From Candidatus Saccharimonadota bacterium (GTDB lineage Bacteria; Patescibacteriota; Saccharimonadia; Saccharimonadales; Saccharimonadaceae), in the NCBI GenBank assembly GCA_905372785.1, contig CAJPQG010000005.1:1-51552 (forward strand): DNA of 51,552 nucleotides, written 5' to 3'. The notes under the pieces were generated by a model. It worked only from the letters and a program-made list of their open reading frames with translations, was not told the origin of the DNA and did not search any database. Of this stretch, positions 8,484 through 16,454 are shown one piece after another (the first letter of the stretch is position 1; every line of letters begins with the position of its first letter). The position numbers and the translations under genes are program-made.

Positions 8484-8525
8484 GTTCAGATTCGTCTCAA
8501 CTAAAGCCCAGCTAGCAACACACAA

Positions 8526-8550
8526 AACCCCGCATTATTGCTGCGGGGTT
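8526..8550. terminator. Bidirectional intrinsic terminator
   Basis: A 9-bp stem, AACCCCGCA/TGCGGGGTT, with a 7-base loop lies between the convergent mscS and 116-aa genes. The stop codon of the 116-aa gene falls in the loop, so the terminator overlaps that gene's end. Confidence 0.8.
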
Positions 8551-8885
8551 ATTTCTAATTCACTATCTGCTAGTGGGTCACCGTTGAAGGCGTCGTATCC
8601 TTTTAGCTTATCGCTCTCTTTGTCGTATTTGCGCAAAAACTCTTCAATTGCCGGTTTGGTTAGTTTACCCTGTGAGGTAAACAGTTCACCCTTCCGATCA
8701 CGCTCAATCGATGAACGCAACGAGCGATACTGCGGGTGACTTAAATCTAGCTGGGCAACGCCATTAACGTAATACATGTGCATCGCCAGCGATACCAATA
8801 GCGCCGCAATCAGTAGAACACCAACAATAAGCGCTGCATAACGGTGCCGCTGCATATAATGCTGGCTTTTGCTCGCCCACCTCAT
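8535..8885 (-). CDS. Hypothetical single-pass membrane protein, 116 aa
   Basis: The N-terminus is cytoplasmic and basic (about 18 residues), followed by one membrane helix at about residues 19-37 and a charged extracytoplasmic domain of about 75 residues. No known motif was seen. The start overlaps the stop of the upstream 195-aa exported protein by one base (TAATG), so the two are probably made together and may interact outside the membrane. Confidence 0.65.
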   Translation of the reverse strand: MRWASKSQHYMQRHRYAALIVGVLLIAALLVSLAMHMYYVNGVAQLDLSHPQYRSLRSSIERDRKGELFTSQGKLTKPAIEEFLRKYDKESDKLKGYDAFNGDPLADSELEITPQQ

Positions 8886-9472
8886 TACTGAGCCTCCTTT
8901 TTAGGAGCCGACTGCGCAGCATCATCGGCCGCTTGTAGTGGCTTCTCTAGCGTGGCAGCCGCTGCGTTGCGGTAGGTGATTGTCACGTCGTTTAGCATGT
9001 GTGTTAGGTCTTGTACATCACGGCGTAGTTCGCGAACAACCGTTAACTTTTGATAAAATTGAGCCGGTTCAGCTTCACAGTCGATCCGCTGCAACTCTTT
9101 CATATTTTCTTCATAGCGGCGAAACGTATCGACAAATGCCCGACGAGCCCGCTCATATTTATTCATACTCGTTGCAAGGTCCACTGTATCGAGTTGCGTC
9201 AGTGTTGCTCGGCTAGTAAACGGCGTCATTAGCCGTGATGAAATTAAATCATACCCCTGGCCTACATTAACGCGCGTCACGGCATCGCTATTATGCAGCT
9301 GCGTTAGTCGAGCTTGAATACTCGTACAGCGTTGTCGCACAGCCTGCACTTTTTCTTCAGGAATATCGCTCACTTCAAGCCCGTGAACATGGGGGGAGAA
9401 TACCAGCAGACTCGCGCCGCAAATAATTGCGCCACAACCCACCAGCAAAGATGCTACTGCTGTTTTTGTCAT
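8885..9472 (-). CDS. Exported coiled-coil protein, 195 aa
   Basis: A signal peptide or membrane anchor covers residues 1-30 (hydrophobic, Ala/Gly-rich). The rest is charged and helical, with heptad-like spacing over residues about 40-170, then a low-complexity Ala/Glu/Lys tail. Function is unknown. The ATG follows TGC-CATAAT by 6 bases, so the message should be leaderless. It forms an operon with the 116-aa membrane protein. Confidence 0.65.
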   Translation of the reverse strand: MTKTAVASLLVGCGAIICGASLLVFSPHVHGLEVSDIPEEKVQAVRQRCTSIQARLTQLHNSDAVTRVNVGQGYDLISSRLMTPFTSRATLTQLDTVDLATSMNKYERARRAFVDTFRRYEENMKELQRIDCEAEPAQFYQKLTVVRELRRDVQDLTHMLNDVTITYRNAAAATLEKPLQAADDAAQSAPKKEAQ

Positions 9473-9487
9473 CTTTTCATTATGGCA
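9473..9487 (-). promoter_or_regulatory. Leaderless extended -10 promoter of the 195-aa gene
   Basis: TGC-CATAAT on the minus strand (-10 at 9484-9479) ends 6 bases before the ATG at 9472. Confidence 0.55.
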
Positions 9488-9525
9488 GCCGGGGAGGCTT
9501 TACGCAAGTATCAGGCCACATAGAA

Positions 9526-9553
9526 AAACACCCGAGATTTCCTTCGGGTGTTT
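9526..9553 (-). terminator. Intrinsic terminator of the YtxH gene
   Basis: A 10-bp stem, AAACACCCGA/TCGGGTGTTT, lies 34 bases past the YtxH stop. On the minus strand it reads into a T-containing tract. Confidence 0.75.
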
Positions 9554-9586
9554 CATCGTATCATCACTAGGGGGATCTACTTAATG

Positions 9587-9949
9587 CTACTCTTCAGCAA
9601 GGTGCTTCTTCGCAATGCTCTCAACTTCCTTAGCGGCTTTCTTGCTCTTCTTCACAGTGCGATCAGCCCGCTTTTTTGCGTCACCAGCCAATGCCTTAGC
9701 AGCCTTTCCTGCTTTTTCAGAAAATTCCTTTACTTCTTCACCAGCATCACGAGCGCCATGCTTGATAACCTCAAAGCCTTCTTTCGCTGCAACGCCCACC
9801 TGATCTGCCTTTTTCTTGGTAGCGTTTTTAGCATCCTTTGCCTTGTTTGCAATATCTTGCCTAGTTTCTTTACCGCTCTTTGGAGCTAATAACACACCAG
9901 CTGTGAAACCCGCTGCTACTGCTGCTAATACACCAATTACTTTTTTCAT
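9587..9949 (-). CDS. YtxH-like protein, 120 aa
   Basis: The N-terminal hydrophobic helix (about residues 3-22) contains the LLAPKSG motif of YtxH (PF12732) proteins. It is followed by a long Lys/Ala/Glu-rich helical tail. YtxH proteins are membrane-tethered, helical and often stress-linked; the exact role is unknown. An AAGGGA Shine-Dalgarno lies 7 bases upstream. The neighbour at 9972-10223 ends 22 bases upstream, so the two probably form an operon. Confidence 0.8.
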   Translation of the reverse strand: MKKVIGVLAAVAAGFTAGVLLAPKSGKETRQDIANKAKDAKNATKKKADQVGVAAKEGFEVIKHGARDAGEEVKEFSEKAGKAAKALAGDAKKRADRTVKKSKKAAKEVESIAKKHLAEE

Positions 9950-9971
9950 TATAGTTCCCTTTCTTGTTTAC

Positions 9972-10223
9972 CTATTTCCTGCTGCGCTTATCTTTGTGGC
10001 GCCGAACACCGCTAAAGAGCTGCGTAATTTCTGTGAATAATTTTGCCGGAGCAAGCCAGGTTGTCGCCTGCGCAAGATTTGCAGCTACTAAGTTGATTGA
10101 CGCCGCAATCGTGTATATTTTTTTCAGTACAATGATGAGCGCCGTAAGCAGTACAATAATGACCGCAGACAACAGACCAACTAGCACCGTAAGGACGACG
10201 AGAATTGGTTGTAGATCACCCAT
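9972..10223 (-). CDS. Small membrane protein, 83 aa
   Basis: One long hydrophobic segment (about residues 5-36), an amphipathic helix, and a basic tail ending in RRHKDKRSRK. AAAGGAT lies 6 bases before the ATG. The size and pairing with YtxH recall the DUF948/YtxG neighbours of YtxH in Firmicutes, but I see no decisive motif. Confidence 0.6.
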   Translation of the reverse strand: MGDLQPILVVLTVLVGLLSAVIIVLLTALIIVLKKIYTIAASINLVAANLAQATTWLAPAKLFTEITQLFSGVRRHKDKRSRK

Positions 10224-10328
10224 AATATATCCTTTACTTCTTATGTTGTTTATGTTCGTGTTGAACTATCTATAACTTTACCATAAGCTTGCTAAAACGT
10301 CAATATATTTTATGATTAAATGTTGTAT

Positions 10329-11774
10329 TTACTGTAAAGACGAGGTTAAGCGCGCAATATTATCGAGCAATTGCTTACTTGGGCGGCGGCGTAACCACTG
10401 GGGCAAAGCAAGTTGATTTGCCTCTGCAATGTAGCGATCCGCAAGTGCCAATAGGCCGGCAGCTATCTGGGTATTATATGCCAGCACCGTTGTTTCATGG
10501 TTAAGCTGGAAAGAACGCATATCCATATTGCTTGAACCGATCATAGCCATATCATCATCGATAACCATGGCCTTGGTATGCACTAGTACTGGAGCCTTGT
10601 GCAAGTAGATATCAACACCTGCCCTCAGTAGCTCTTCATAATACGACCGCTGCGCATGGGCAGCCATCCATTGATCCATCACTGCCGAGTTAATAATCCT
10701 AACCCGCACGCCACGGTTGCTGGCAGAAATAATAGCTTGCATGAGCGACTCATCAGGCACAAAATATGGATTAATAATGGTCACCGACTGCGACGCTGCA
10801 TATATAGCCGCACAAAATAATTTAATATTATTGTCGTACTCAAACTCTGGGCCACTCGGCAGCAGCTGCACCTTGGCGCCGCCAACGCCATCATCTTCAC
10901 TAGGGTGAGGATGGGCAGCATCACCCACCAACTGACGTGTCTCGGCGTACCAATCCTCTAGAAAAATAGCCTCAAACTGGCTCACAATAGAACCTGTCAT
11001 TCGGATCATCAGCTCACTGTACACAATACTATCCCAGCGATGGTAATTGCGAGCAATAATATTTTGTGAGCCAGCGTATACTACTTCACCATCAATAACT
11101 ACAAGTTTGCGGTGATTACGTAAATCAACCCGCGTGTAACCTCGGCCCGGCAGACGCAATGGCAATGCGGCCTGCATATGCGCACCAGCCTGATGTAGCC
11201 GCTTGCGAGTGTGCAAAAATGCCCGGCCATAGCGGTAGCTACCAAATGCGTCATATAGCACCCGTACGGTCACCCCACGCCGAGCAGCCTGCTCTAGTGA
11301 CCTAATCAGCTCCTCTGTTTCCCTATCAGCTACAAAGGTGTAAAACTCCATATGCACGTAGCAGTGCGCCTGAGCAACATCTACTGCCATAGCCTGCAAG
11401 CTTTCGGCATAACGCGTTAGCAATTGCCAATCTTCTGCCGTGCGCACGCCCATGCCAGTCAACGCCTCGGTTAACTTGGCTAGGTGACGATATTTTTCAG
11501 GAACAACCTCTGGAGCAGTATTATCACGTTCAATATGACGTAGCAACAAAAGAAGCTGCGCCTTTGCCAAGCGGCGGCGGCGCGGCAGCTTTGTGCTACC
11601 AATCAAAATATAGAGTGGCCACCCAAGCAGCGGCACCAGAAAAATCACCATAAGCCACGTTAAACTTGCCGTAGGATGACGATTTCGCGGTACCACAAAC
11701 AGCGCTAATAAGCGCAGCAGCCACTCAAATGCTAGCCACAATGTTGAAAACGACAGCAGCCAGCTTACATCCAT
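10329..11774 (-). CDS. cls: Cardiolipin synthase (two PLD domains)
   Basis: This membrane enzyme joins phosphatidylglycerol molecules into cardiolipin. Two N-terminal membrane helices (about residues 5-25 and 38-58, the PLD-nuclease N-terminal module) precede two HKD motifs: HRKLVVIDG near residue 219 and HTKAMVIDD near residue 399, the latter followed by GSSNMDMRS. Length (481 aa) is normal. The start lies immediately after the aspS stop (TAGATG), with a weak GGAAGAG upstream, so it should be co-transcribed with aspS. Cls2-type transesterification is inferred from the family. Confidence 0.9.
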   Translation of the reverse strand: MDVSWLLSFSTLWLAFEWLLRLLALFVVPRNRHPTASLTWLMVIFLVPLLGWPLYILIGSTKLPRRRRLAKAQLLLLLRHIERDNTAPEVVPEKYRHLAKLTEALTGMGVRTAEDWQLLTRYAESLQAMAVDVAQAHCYVHMEFYTFVADRETEELIRSLEQAARRGVTVRVLYDAFGSYRYGRAFLHTRKRLHQAGAHMQAALPLRLPGRGYTRVDLRNHRKLVVIDGEVVYAGSQNIIARNYHRWDSIVYSELMIRMTGSIVSQFEAIFLEDWYAETRQLVGDAAHPHPSEDDGVGGAKVQLLPSGPEFEYDNNIKLFCAAIYAASQSVTIINPYFVPDESLMQAIISASNRGVRVRIINSAVMDQWMAAHAQRSYYEELLRAGVDIYLHKAPVLVHTKAMVIDDDMAMIGSSNMDMRSFQLNHETTVLAYNTQIAAGLLALADRYIAEANQLALPQWLRRRPSKQLLDNIARLTSSLQ

Positions 11775-13562
11775 CTACTCTTCCGTTGATGCGTTAATTG
11801 TAACACCAAGCTCTTTGAGCTGTGCTGGATCGGGGGTCGCCGGTGAGGCCATCATAACATCGACACCTGAACCATTCTTTGGAAAGGCGACAACTTCACG
11901 AATATTATGTTCACCGGTAAGCACCATAAAAATACGGTCCAAACCAAACGCACAGCCCGCATGTGGTGGTGCACCATAGGTGAATGCTTGCAGCATCGCG
12001 CCAAATTTTTCAGCAACATAGGTGCTGTCATAACCAAGTGCACCAAATGCCGCCTCCATCACTTCAGGGCTGTGGTTGCGGACAGCCCCTGAACAAATCT
12101 CGTAACCATTCATCACCATATCGTACTGGTCGGCAACGATGGCTAGCTTGGCCTCATCGCTGGTAGCCTGAGTAATTGCCTCCACTCCACCGCGCGGCAT
12201 ACTAAATGGATTATGGCCAAAGTCAATCTTCTGCTGCGATTCATCCCATTCATAAAATGGAAAATCAACAATCCAGGCCAGCGCCACAACTGAATCATCA
12301 GCCAGCCCAAAATGCTGCGCAAAAGCAACGCGCAATGCGCCAAGCACGGCGTTTGCCTTCTTGCGCGTATCAGCAGCAAAGAAAACACCGTCGCCAGGCT
12401 GTACCTGCAGTCGTTCGCGTAACTGCGTCAGCTCTAGCTCACTCATAAACTTTGCGATTGGCGATTTAACATCACCCTCATCATCAAACAGAAGATATGC
12501 CAGCCCTGCTGCACCTTCTTTTTTGGCTAATTCAGTAAAGGTGTCGATTTGTTTACGCGTTAGTCCATGCGCTCCCGCTACACGAATCGCCTTCACCACG
12601 CCACCTTGCTGCGCGCTCTTAGCAAACACACCAAAAGCTGAATCTGTAAACACATCAGTCACATCAATCAGTCGCATATCGTAGCGTAAATCTGGCTTAT
12701 CGGTACCATACATATCCATCGCCTCCTGGTATGAAATACGAGGGATATCTTCAGTCATAAGCTGCTTGCCGTGGTCAGCCACCAGCTGCTTCATCAGGGG
12801 CTCCATTGTTTGGCGCACCTGCTCGCCGTCTTCCACAAAAGCCATTTCAACATCAAGCTGGTAGAAATCTCCGTACAGCCGATCGGCGCGTGGGTCCTCA
12901 TCTCGGAAACAGGTCGCAATCTGATAATAGCGGTCCACGCCACCTACCATCAGAAGCTGCTTAAACTGCTGCGGTGCCTGCGGCAAGGCGTACACCGTGC
13001 CAGGATGCACCCGTGATGGAACCAAAAAATCACGCGCCCCTTCCGGGCTTGAGTTGGCCAAAATCGGTGTTGCTACCTCTGTAAACTGATGTGCTTCCAT
13101 ATAACTACGGATTGCTGCATAATACGCCGCGCGTGCACGAAGCATGTGCTGCATCTTCGGGCGCCGCAAATCAAGATAGCGATATTTTAGGCGCAATTCT
13201 TCCCCGGCTTGATTGTCGGAAAATGGCTGAATTGGCAGGGCTGCACTACGGTTCAAAATCCGAATCGTCTGCGCTACCAGTTCTATGCCACCAGTCGGCA
13301 GTTTGTCGTTCACAAGGGCTGGATCGCGCTGCGTAAGTTCACCCGTAATCTCAACCACAAATTCATCTCGCAGCTGCTCTGCAAGTGCAAATGCCTCTGG
13401 CTGATCAGGATGCACCACCACCTGCAATAGTCCGCTGGCATCGCGGATGTCACAAAAAATAAGACCACCGTGGTCACGCCGCGCGTGTACCCAACCGGCT
13501 ATCGTTACCGTCTGACCCACCATAGTTGGGGTCTGTTCATTATACGTTCGTTGCTTTGTCAT
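11775..13562 (-). CDS. aspS: Aspartyl-tRNA synthetase
   Basis: A class II aminoacyl-tRNA synthetase, 595 aa, of the bacterial type: an N-terminal OB-fold (GWVHARRDHGG near residue 22), the catalytic core with motif 2 FRDEDPRADR near residue 220, an inserted GAD domain, and motif 3 AFGLDRIFMVLTGE near the C-terminus. The ATG follows TGC-TATAAT by 9 bases, so the leader should be only about 3 bases. Whether it is discriminating or also charges tRNA-Asn cannot be judged without knowing if gatCAB and asnS are present. cls follows directly. Confidence 0.95.
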   Translation of the reverse strand: MTKQRTYNEQTPTMVGQTVTIAGWVHARRDHGGLIFCDIRDASGLLQVVVHPDQPEAFALAEQLRDEFVVEITGELTQRDPALVNDKLPTGGIELVAQTIRILNRSAALPIQPFSDNQAGEELRLKYRYLDLRRPKMQHMLRARAAYYAAIRSYMEAHQFTEVATPILANSSPEGARDFLVPSRVHPGTVYALPQAPQQFKQLLMVGGVDRYYQIATCFRDEDPRADRLYGDFYQLDVEMAFVEDGEQVRQTMEPLMKQLVADHGKQLMTEDIPRISYQEAMDMYGTDKPDLRYDMRLIDVTDVFTDSAFGVFAKSAQQGGVVKAIRVAGAHGLTRKQIDTFTELAKKEGAAGLAYLLFDDEGDVKSPIAKFMSELELTQLRERLQVQPGDGVFFAADTRKKANAVLGALRVAFAQHFGLADDSVVALAWIVDFPFYEWDESQQKIDFGHNPFSMPRGGVEAITQATSDEAKLAIVADQYDMVMNGYEICSGAVRNHSPEVMEAAFGALGYDSTYVAEKFGAMLQAFTYGAPPHAGCAFGLDRIFMVLTGEHNIREVVAFPKNGSGVDVMMASPATPDPAQLKELGVTINASTEE

Positions 13563-13580
13563 ATGCGCCTTATTATAGCA
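13563..13580 (-). promoter_or_regulatory. Near-leaderless extended -10 promoter of aspS
   Basis: TGC-TATAAT on the minus strand (-10 at 13577-13572) ends 9 bases before the ATG. Confidence 0.6.
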
Positions 13581-13604
13581 TAGCTATACCAGGGGTACAG
13601 TAGT

Positions 13605-14525
13605 CTACCGGTTTGACCGAGCAATCATGTCACTCAGTAAAATAAACTGTAGTTCACCGCTCTCACCCGATTCCACCCGAAGAATAGTGCTGTCTGTCTT
13701 ACTCATCTGCTGTAACGCCTCTAGTAAAGAGCTGTGTGGTGTAATCGTCGCAATGTCTTCATCCATCACCTGCTGCACTACTGGCGAGCGAGACTGCAAT
13801 GCAACCCGGCGTGCCATGTGCAGCGATAAAAATCCCACCAGAGTTTGTGCCTTATCGCCAGCTAGCACCGGAAAAATAACCTGCCCACTCTCGTGCAGAG
13901 CATCCACCAGCAGTGGTGAAAGCAGTTCTCCAGCTAGCACTGTTCGCAGTTCGCTCGCCGAGCGGGCCCGCTGCCGAACAGTCGAGCGTGACAGCGATAG
14001 CCAGCGCCCCATGTCTGCTCGTTGCACGTCGCTCATATCGGTGAGTGATGGATGCCTGAGCAGCGTATTCACCTCTTTGGCGGTTAACGGCCGCTTTGCT
14101 TGATATAGGTAATCAGCGGTATAAAGCCGTTTCCACAGCGGCCTGAACGGCGTGATAATTGCTGCTAATTTTGACTCATACGCTAGCAAAAGTCGCTGCG
14201 CACATCGATTGCTTACCTTCCACCGTGCAGCCATCGGCACCCCGATCAAAAGCACGCCCAGGCTTAGCAGTTGCTGCCACCACGATAGCCCCATTGTGCC
14301 AATAAATCCATACGCCAGCACTAACGCCCAGCTAAGCATGCGCCGTAACACCTGCAAATCCGCCCACAACCTACGTCGTTCAAGATCGCGTGCCGCCTGT
14401 CGATCCCCCTGGCGAGCCGCTAGCTTTATGAGTAATTTAGGGCGCGACGATGGCGCCAACGAAGCCGCCTGAAGCAGCACCAAAAGAAGTATAATACTAC
14501 CTTGCAATAATAATACGCCTAGCAT
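13605..14525 (-). CDS. CNNM/CorC-like membrane protein with CBS domains, 306 aa
   Basis: The N-terminal half is hydrophobic, with helices at about residues 1-20, 65-85 and 88-105, as in DUF21 membrane domains. The C-terminal half has a CBS pair; VMDEDIATITPHSSLLEAL near residue 240 is a typical CBS start. Related proteins act in Mg2+ or Co2+ export. It is shorter than usual, and the DUF21 part is divergent. The ATG lies 8 bases from TAGAAT, so the message is probably almost leaderless. The call as an ion-transport regulator is by family only. Confidence 0.65.
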   Translation of the reverse strand: MLGVLLLQGSIILLLVLLQAASLAPSSRPKLLIKLAARQGDRQAARDLERRRLWADLQVLRRMLSWALVLAYGFIGTMGLSWWQQLLSLGVLLIGVPMAARWKVSNRCAQRLLLAYESKLAAIITPFRPLWKRLYTADYLYQAKRPLTAKEVNTLLRHPSLTDMSDVQRADMGRWLSLSRSTVRQRARSASELRTVLAGELLSPLLVDALHESGQVIFPVLAGDKAQTLVGFLSLHMARRVALQSRSPVVQQVMDEDIATITPHSSLLEALQQMSKTDSTILRVESGESGELQFILLSDMIARSNR

Positions 14526-14593
14526 ATGCTTCTATTCTACGCTAACATCCGCTATAATACCAAGATAAGTATAGTCTATAAGGAGATGTGATA

Positions 14594-15232
14594 ATGAACG
14601 CAAAGGGTTGGATTATTTTTTCCATCATTATTGTGGCGCTACTCGGTGGTCTGATCTGGCTGCAAAACAGCAAAAAAGAAGCTGTCACGACAACAATCGG
14701 TGAGCACACAGCCGGCAACCAATCTGCCAAAGTAACGTTAGAAGAGTATGGTGACTACCAGTGTCCAGGCTGTGGTCAGGTTGAGCCAACAATTGCCAAA
14801 CTGCGCAAAGATTTTGGCGATAAGGTACAGTTTATTTTCCGCAACTTCCCACTTGCCAGCTACCACCCAAATGCACGTGCAGCGGCCGCAGCAGCTGAGG
14901 CAGCAGGATTGCAAGGTAAATTCTGGGAGATGCACGACGCACTCTATGGCAACCAAAGTGCCTGGCAGGATCTACGCGGCACAAAACGTGACAGCTACTT
15001 TGAAAACCAAGCACAAGCCCTCGGCCTCAATCTTGACCAGTTCAAGAGCGACATTAAAAGTGACAACGTGATTGGCAAGATTAACAGCGACGTAAAGAAA
15101 GGTAAGGACCAGGGCGTTGACGCAACACCAAACTTCTACCTAAACGGCCGTAAGCTCAGCAACGACGACTGGAACAACGAAGCTAATTTGCGCTCAGCCA
15201 TTCAAAAAGCAGTAGACGAAGCTAGTAAATAG
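14594..15232 (+). CDS. DsbA/BdbD-like thiol-disulfide oxidoreductase, membrane-anchored
   Basis: One N-terminal helix (residues 5-24) anchors a thioredoxin-fold domain with the active site CPGC at residues 57-60 in the setting YGDYQCPGC, as in Gram-positive DsbA/BdbD and disulfide isomerases. A cis-Pro region appears as TPNFYLNG near residue 178. It should form disulfides in exported proteins. I chose the ATG at 14594 with AAGGAG 8 bases upstream. It is followed by its own terminator, so it is monocistronic. No VKOR/DsbB partner is in the window. Confidence 0.88.
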   Translation: MNAKGWIIFSIIIVALLGGLIWLQNSKKEAVTTTIGEHTAGNQSAKVTLEEYGDYQCPGCGQVEPTIAKLRKDFGDKVQFIFRNFPLASYHPNARAAAAAAEAAGLQGKFWEMHDALYGNQSAWQDLRGTKRDSYFENQAQALGLNLDQFKSDIKSDNVIGKINSDVKKGKDQGVDATPNFYLNGRKLSNDDWNNEANLRSAIQKAVDEASK

Positions 15233-15260
15233 CCTTCTCACTAGCTATCCACGCATAACA

Positions 15261-15286
15261 AAAGACCCATCAAATGACGGGTCTTT
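15261..15286 (+). terminator. Intrinsic terminator of the DsbA-like gene
   Basis: An 8-bp stem, AAAGACCC/GGGTCTTT, continues inward as TCA/TGA across an A-C mismatch and is followed by TTTTTT-like sequence on the plus strand. Confidence 0.85.
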
Positions 15287-15340
15287 TTTGGAATGGTCCG
15301 GCAGGCTGCATACCTGGGACACTTCTTCATATGCCCTAGG

Positions 15341-15617
15341 TATAAAAAAGCCACTCCATGGCACTGGTGTGGCTTTCTATTTGTACAATTCTCGTAGTCC
15401 CTAATGATTATGAACCTAGTCGGATGCAGAGGGATTCTAGTGCGTCAAGTAGGTTCGCCAATCGGCGGGTACCACGTCAACGGCAATCGCTTGAGGCCGA
15501 GCCGGCACCAAATTGATAGCTATTGGCATGTTAGATTGTACTCCCGTTTATATACAGCCTAAACGCTCGTACGACCTTTCACTGCCCTACTACATAGGGC
15601 CTGTCGTTCAGGCGCAT
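15341..15617 (-). ncRNA. Candidate structured non-coding RNA, about 275 nt
   Basis: No open frame fills 15290-15640. On the minus strand an extended -10 (TGA-TACTAT, 15628-15623) predicts a start near 15617. The far end has a terminator stem, AAAGCCAC/GTGGCTTT (15347-15354 and 15369-15376), followed by six T. Between them are GCCCTA/TAGGGC (15584-15600), CGTTTA/TAAACG (15545-15565), a 7-bp long-range helix (15535-15541 with 15383-15389), and several GC-rich 4-bp hairpins. By eye it does not match tmRNA (no T-arm), RNase P RNA (no GAGGAAAGUCC core) or SRP RNA. Confidence 0.55.
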
Positions 15618-15644
15618 CTTTCATAGTATCACGCTCATACTTAT

Positions 15645-16382
15645 TTAGCAATTGCTTTTATGCTTTTTACTGCGCGGTTGCCATAGTCGCCAAGCGGCAC
15701 GTGCATCAAACCAAGCAATCAACACCGCACTACCCCATGCAGCTGTAGTCAGCCAACCAGCAATAATATCACTTGGGTAATGCACACCAAAGTACGGCCG
15801 TGAAACACCGACTAATACCACTACACTAGCCGCCATGATTAGCATCAGCCAGCGAAGTTTTGTTTGCCAAAGTAGCACCACCAAGGCAAACAGTAGTGCC
15901 AGCGATGCCATGGCGTGGCCACTAGGGAATGAACTACCCGTTTCAGTAATGAGCCACGGCGTTATATGTGGGCGCTGACGAGAAAATAACACCTTCATAC
16001 TGAGGTTCAGCACCCCTGAGCCACCAATCACCAGCGCGACAAACAGTGCACTGCCATAGCGGCGCAGCGAAATCAGCACCGCAAGCACACCCACCCCTAT
16101 AGCCGCATAGGCTAGCGGATTAAACGCCGCCGAAAACCCTGCCAAAAAATACGAAAGCGAAACGTGGCGGTGCTGGGCAAGCCATAGTAGTACCGACTGA
16201 TCGAAAGCTGCAAATAGCTTATAGTGAACCCCGAGTGCAACTCCGGCAAACAGCCACATAGCAGCCGCAAACCCACACAAAAGCGTGATAATGCGGCGCA
16301 CACTCTGCGGTGGCAAAACAATACGGTGCAGCTTATGTGCTGCCGTATATACCTGACTGTGTATGCTTTGTTTCGCGCTCAT
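15645..16382 (-). CDS. PAP2-family membrane phosphatase
   Basis: A 245-aa integral membrane protein with about six helices and the three PAP2 motifs: K-x6-RP (KVLFSRQRP), PSGH, and SR-x5-H-x3-D (SRPYFGVHYPSD). It probably hydrolyses a lipid phosphate such as undecaprenyl pyrophosphate or phosphatidic acid on the outer face. I prefer the second of two adjacent ATGs (16382) because it is exactly 6 bases from the TATAAT box; the first ATG at 16385 would be only 3 bases away. Confidence 0.9.
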   Translation of the reverse strand: MSAKQSIHSQVYTAAHKLHRIVLPPQSVRRIITLLCGFAAAMWLFAGVALGVHYKLFAAFDQSVLLWLAQHRHVSLSYFLAGFSAAFNPLAYAAIGVGVLAVLISLRRYGSALFVALVIGGSGVLNLSMKVLFSRQRPHITPWLITETGSSFPSGHAMASLALLFALVVLLWQTKLRWLMLIMAASVVVLVGVSRPYFGVHYPSDIIAGWLTTAAWGSAVLIAWFDARAAWRLWQPRSKKHKSNC

Positions 16383-16394
16383 CATGCCATTATA
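16383..16394 (-). promoter_or_regulatory. Leaderless promoter of the PAP2 gene
   Basis: TATAAT on the minus strand (16394-16389) ends 6 bases before the second ATG. The TGn extension is absent here. Confidence 0.6.
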
Positions 16395-16454
16395 AATATT
16401 TCATTTTATTTTCGCTAGTGCTCTGGTATAATCATCCTGTAAAAAATTATAGCT

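Noticed and set aside
15290..15640. tmRNA, RNase P RNA or SRP RNA
   Set aside because: No T-arm or tag frame for tmRNA, no GAGGAAAGUCC-type core for RNase P, no conserved GGAA-loop helix for SRP, on either strand.
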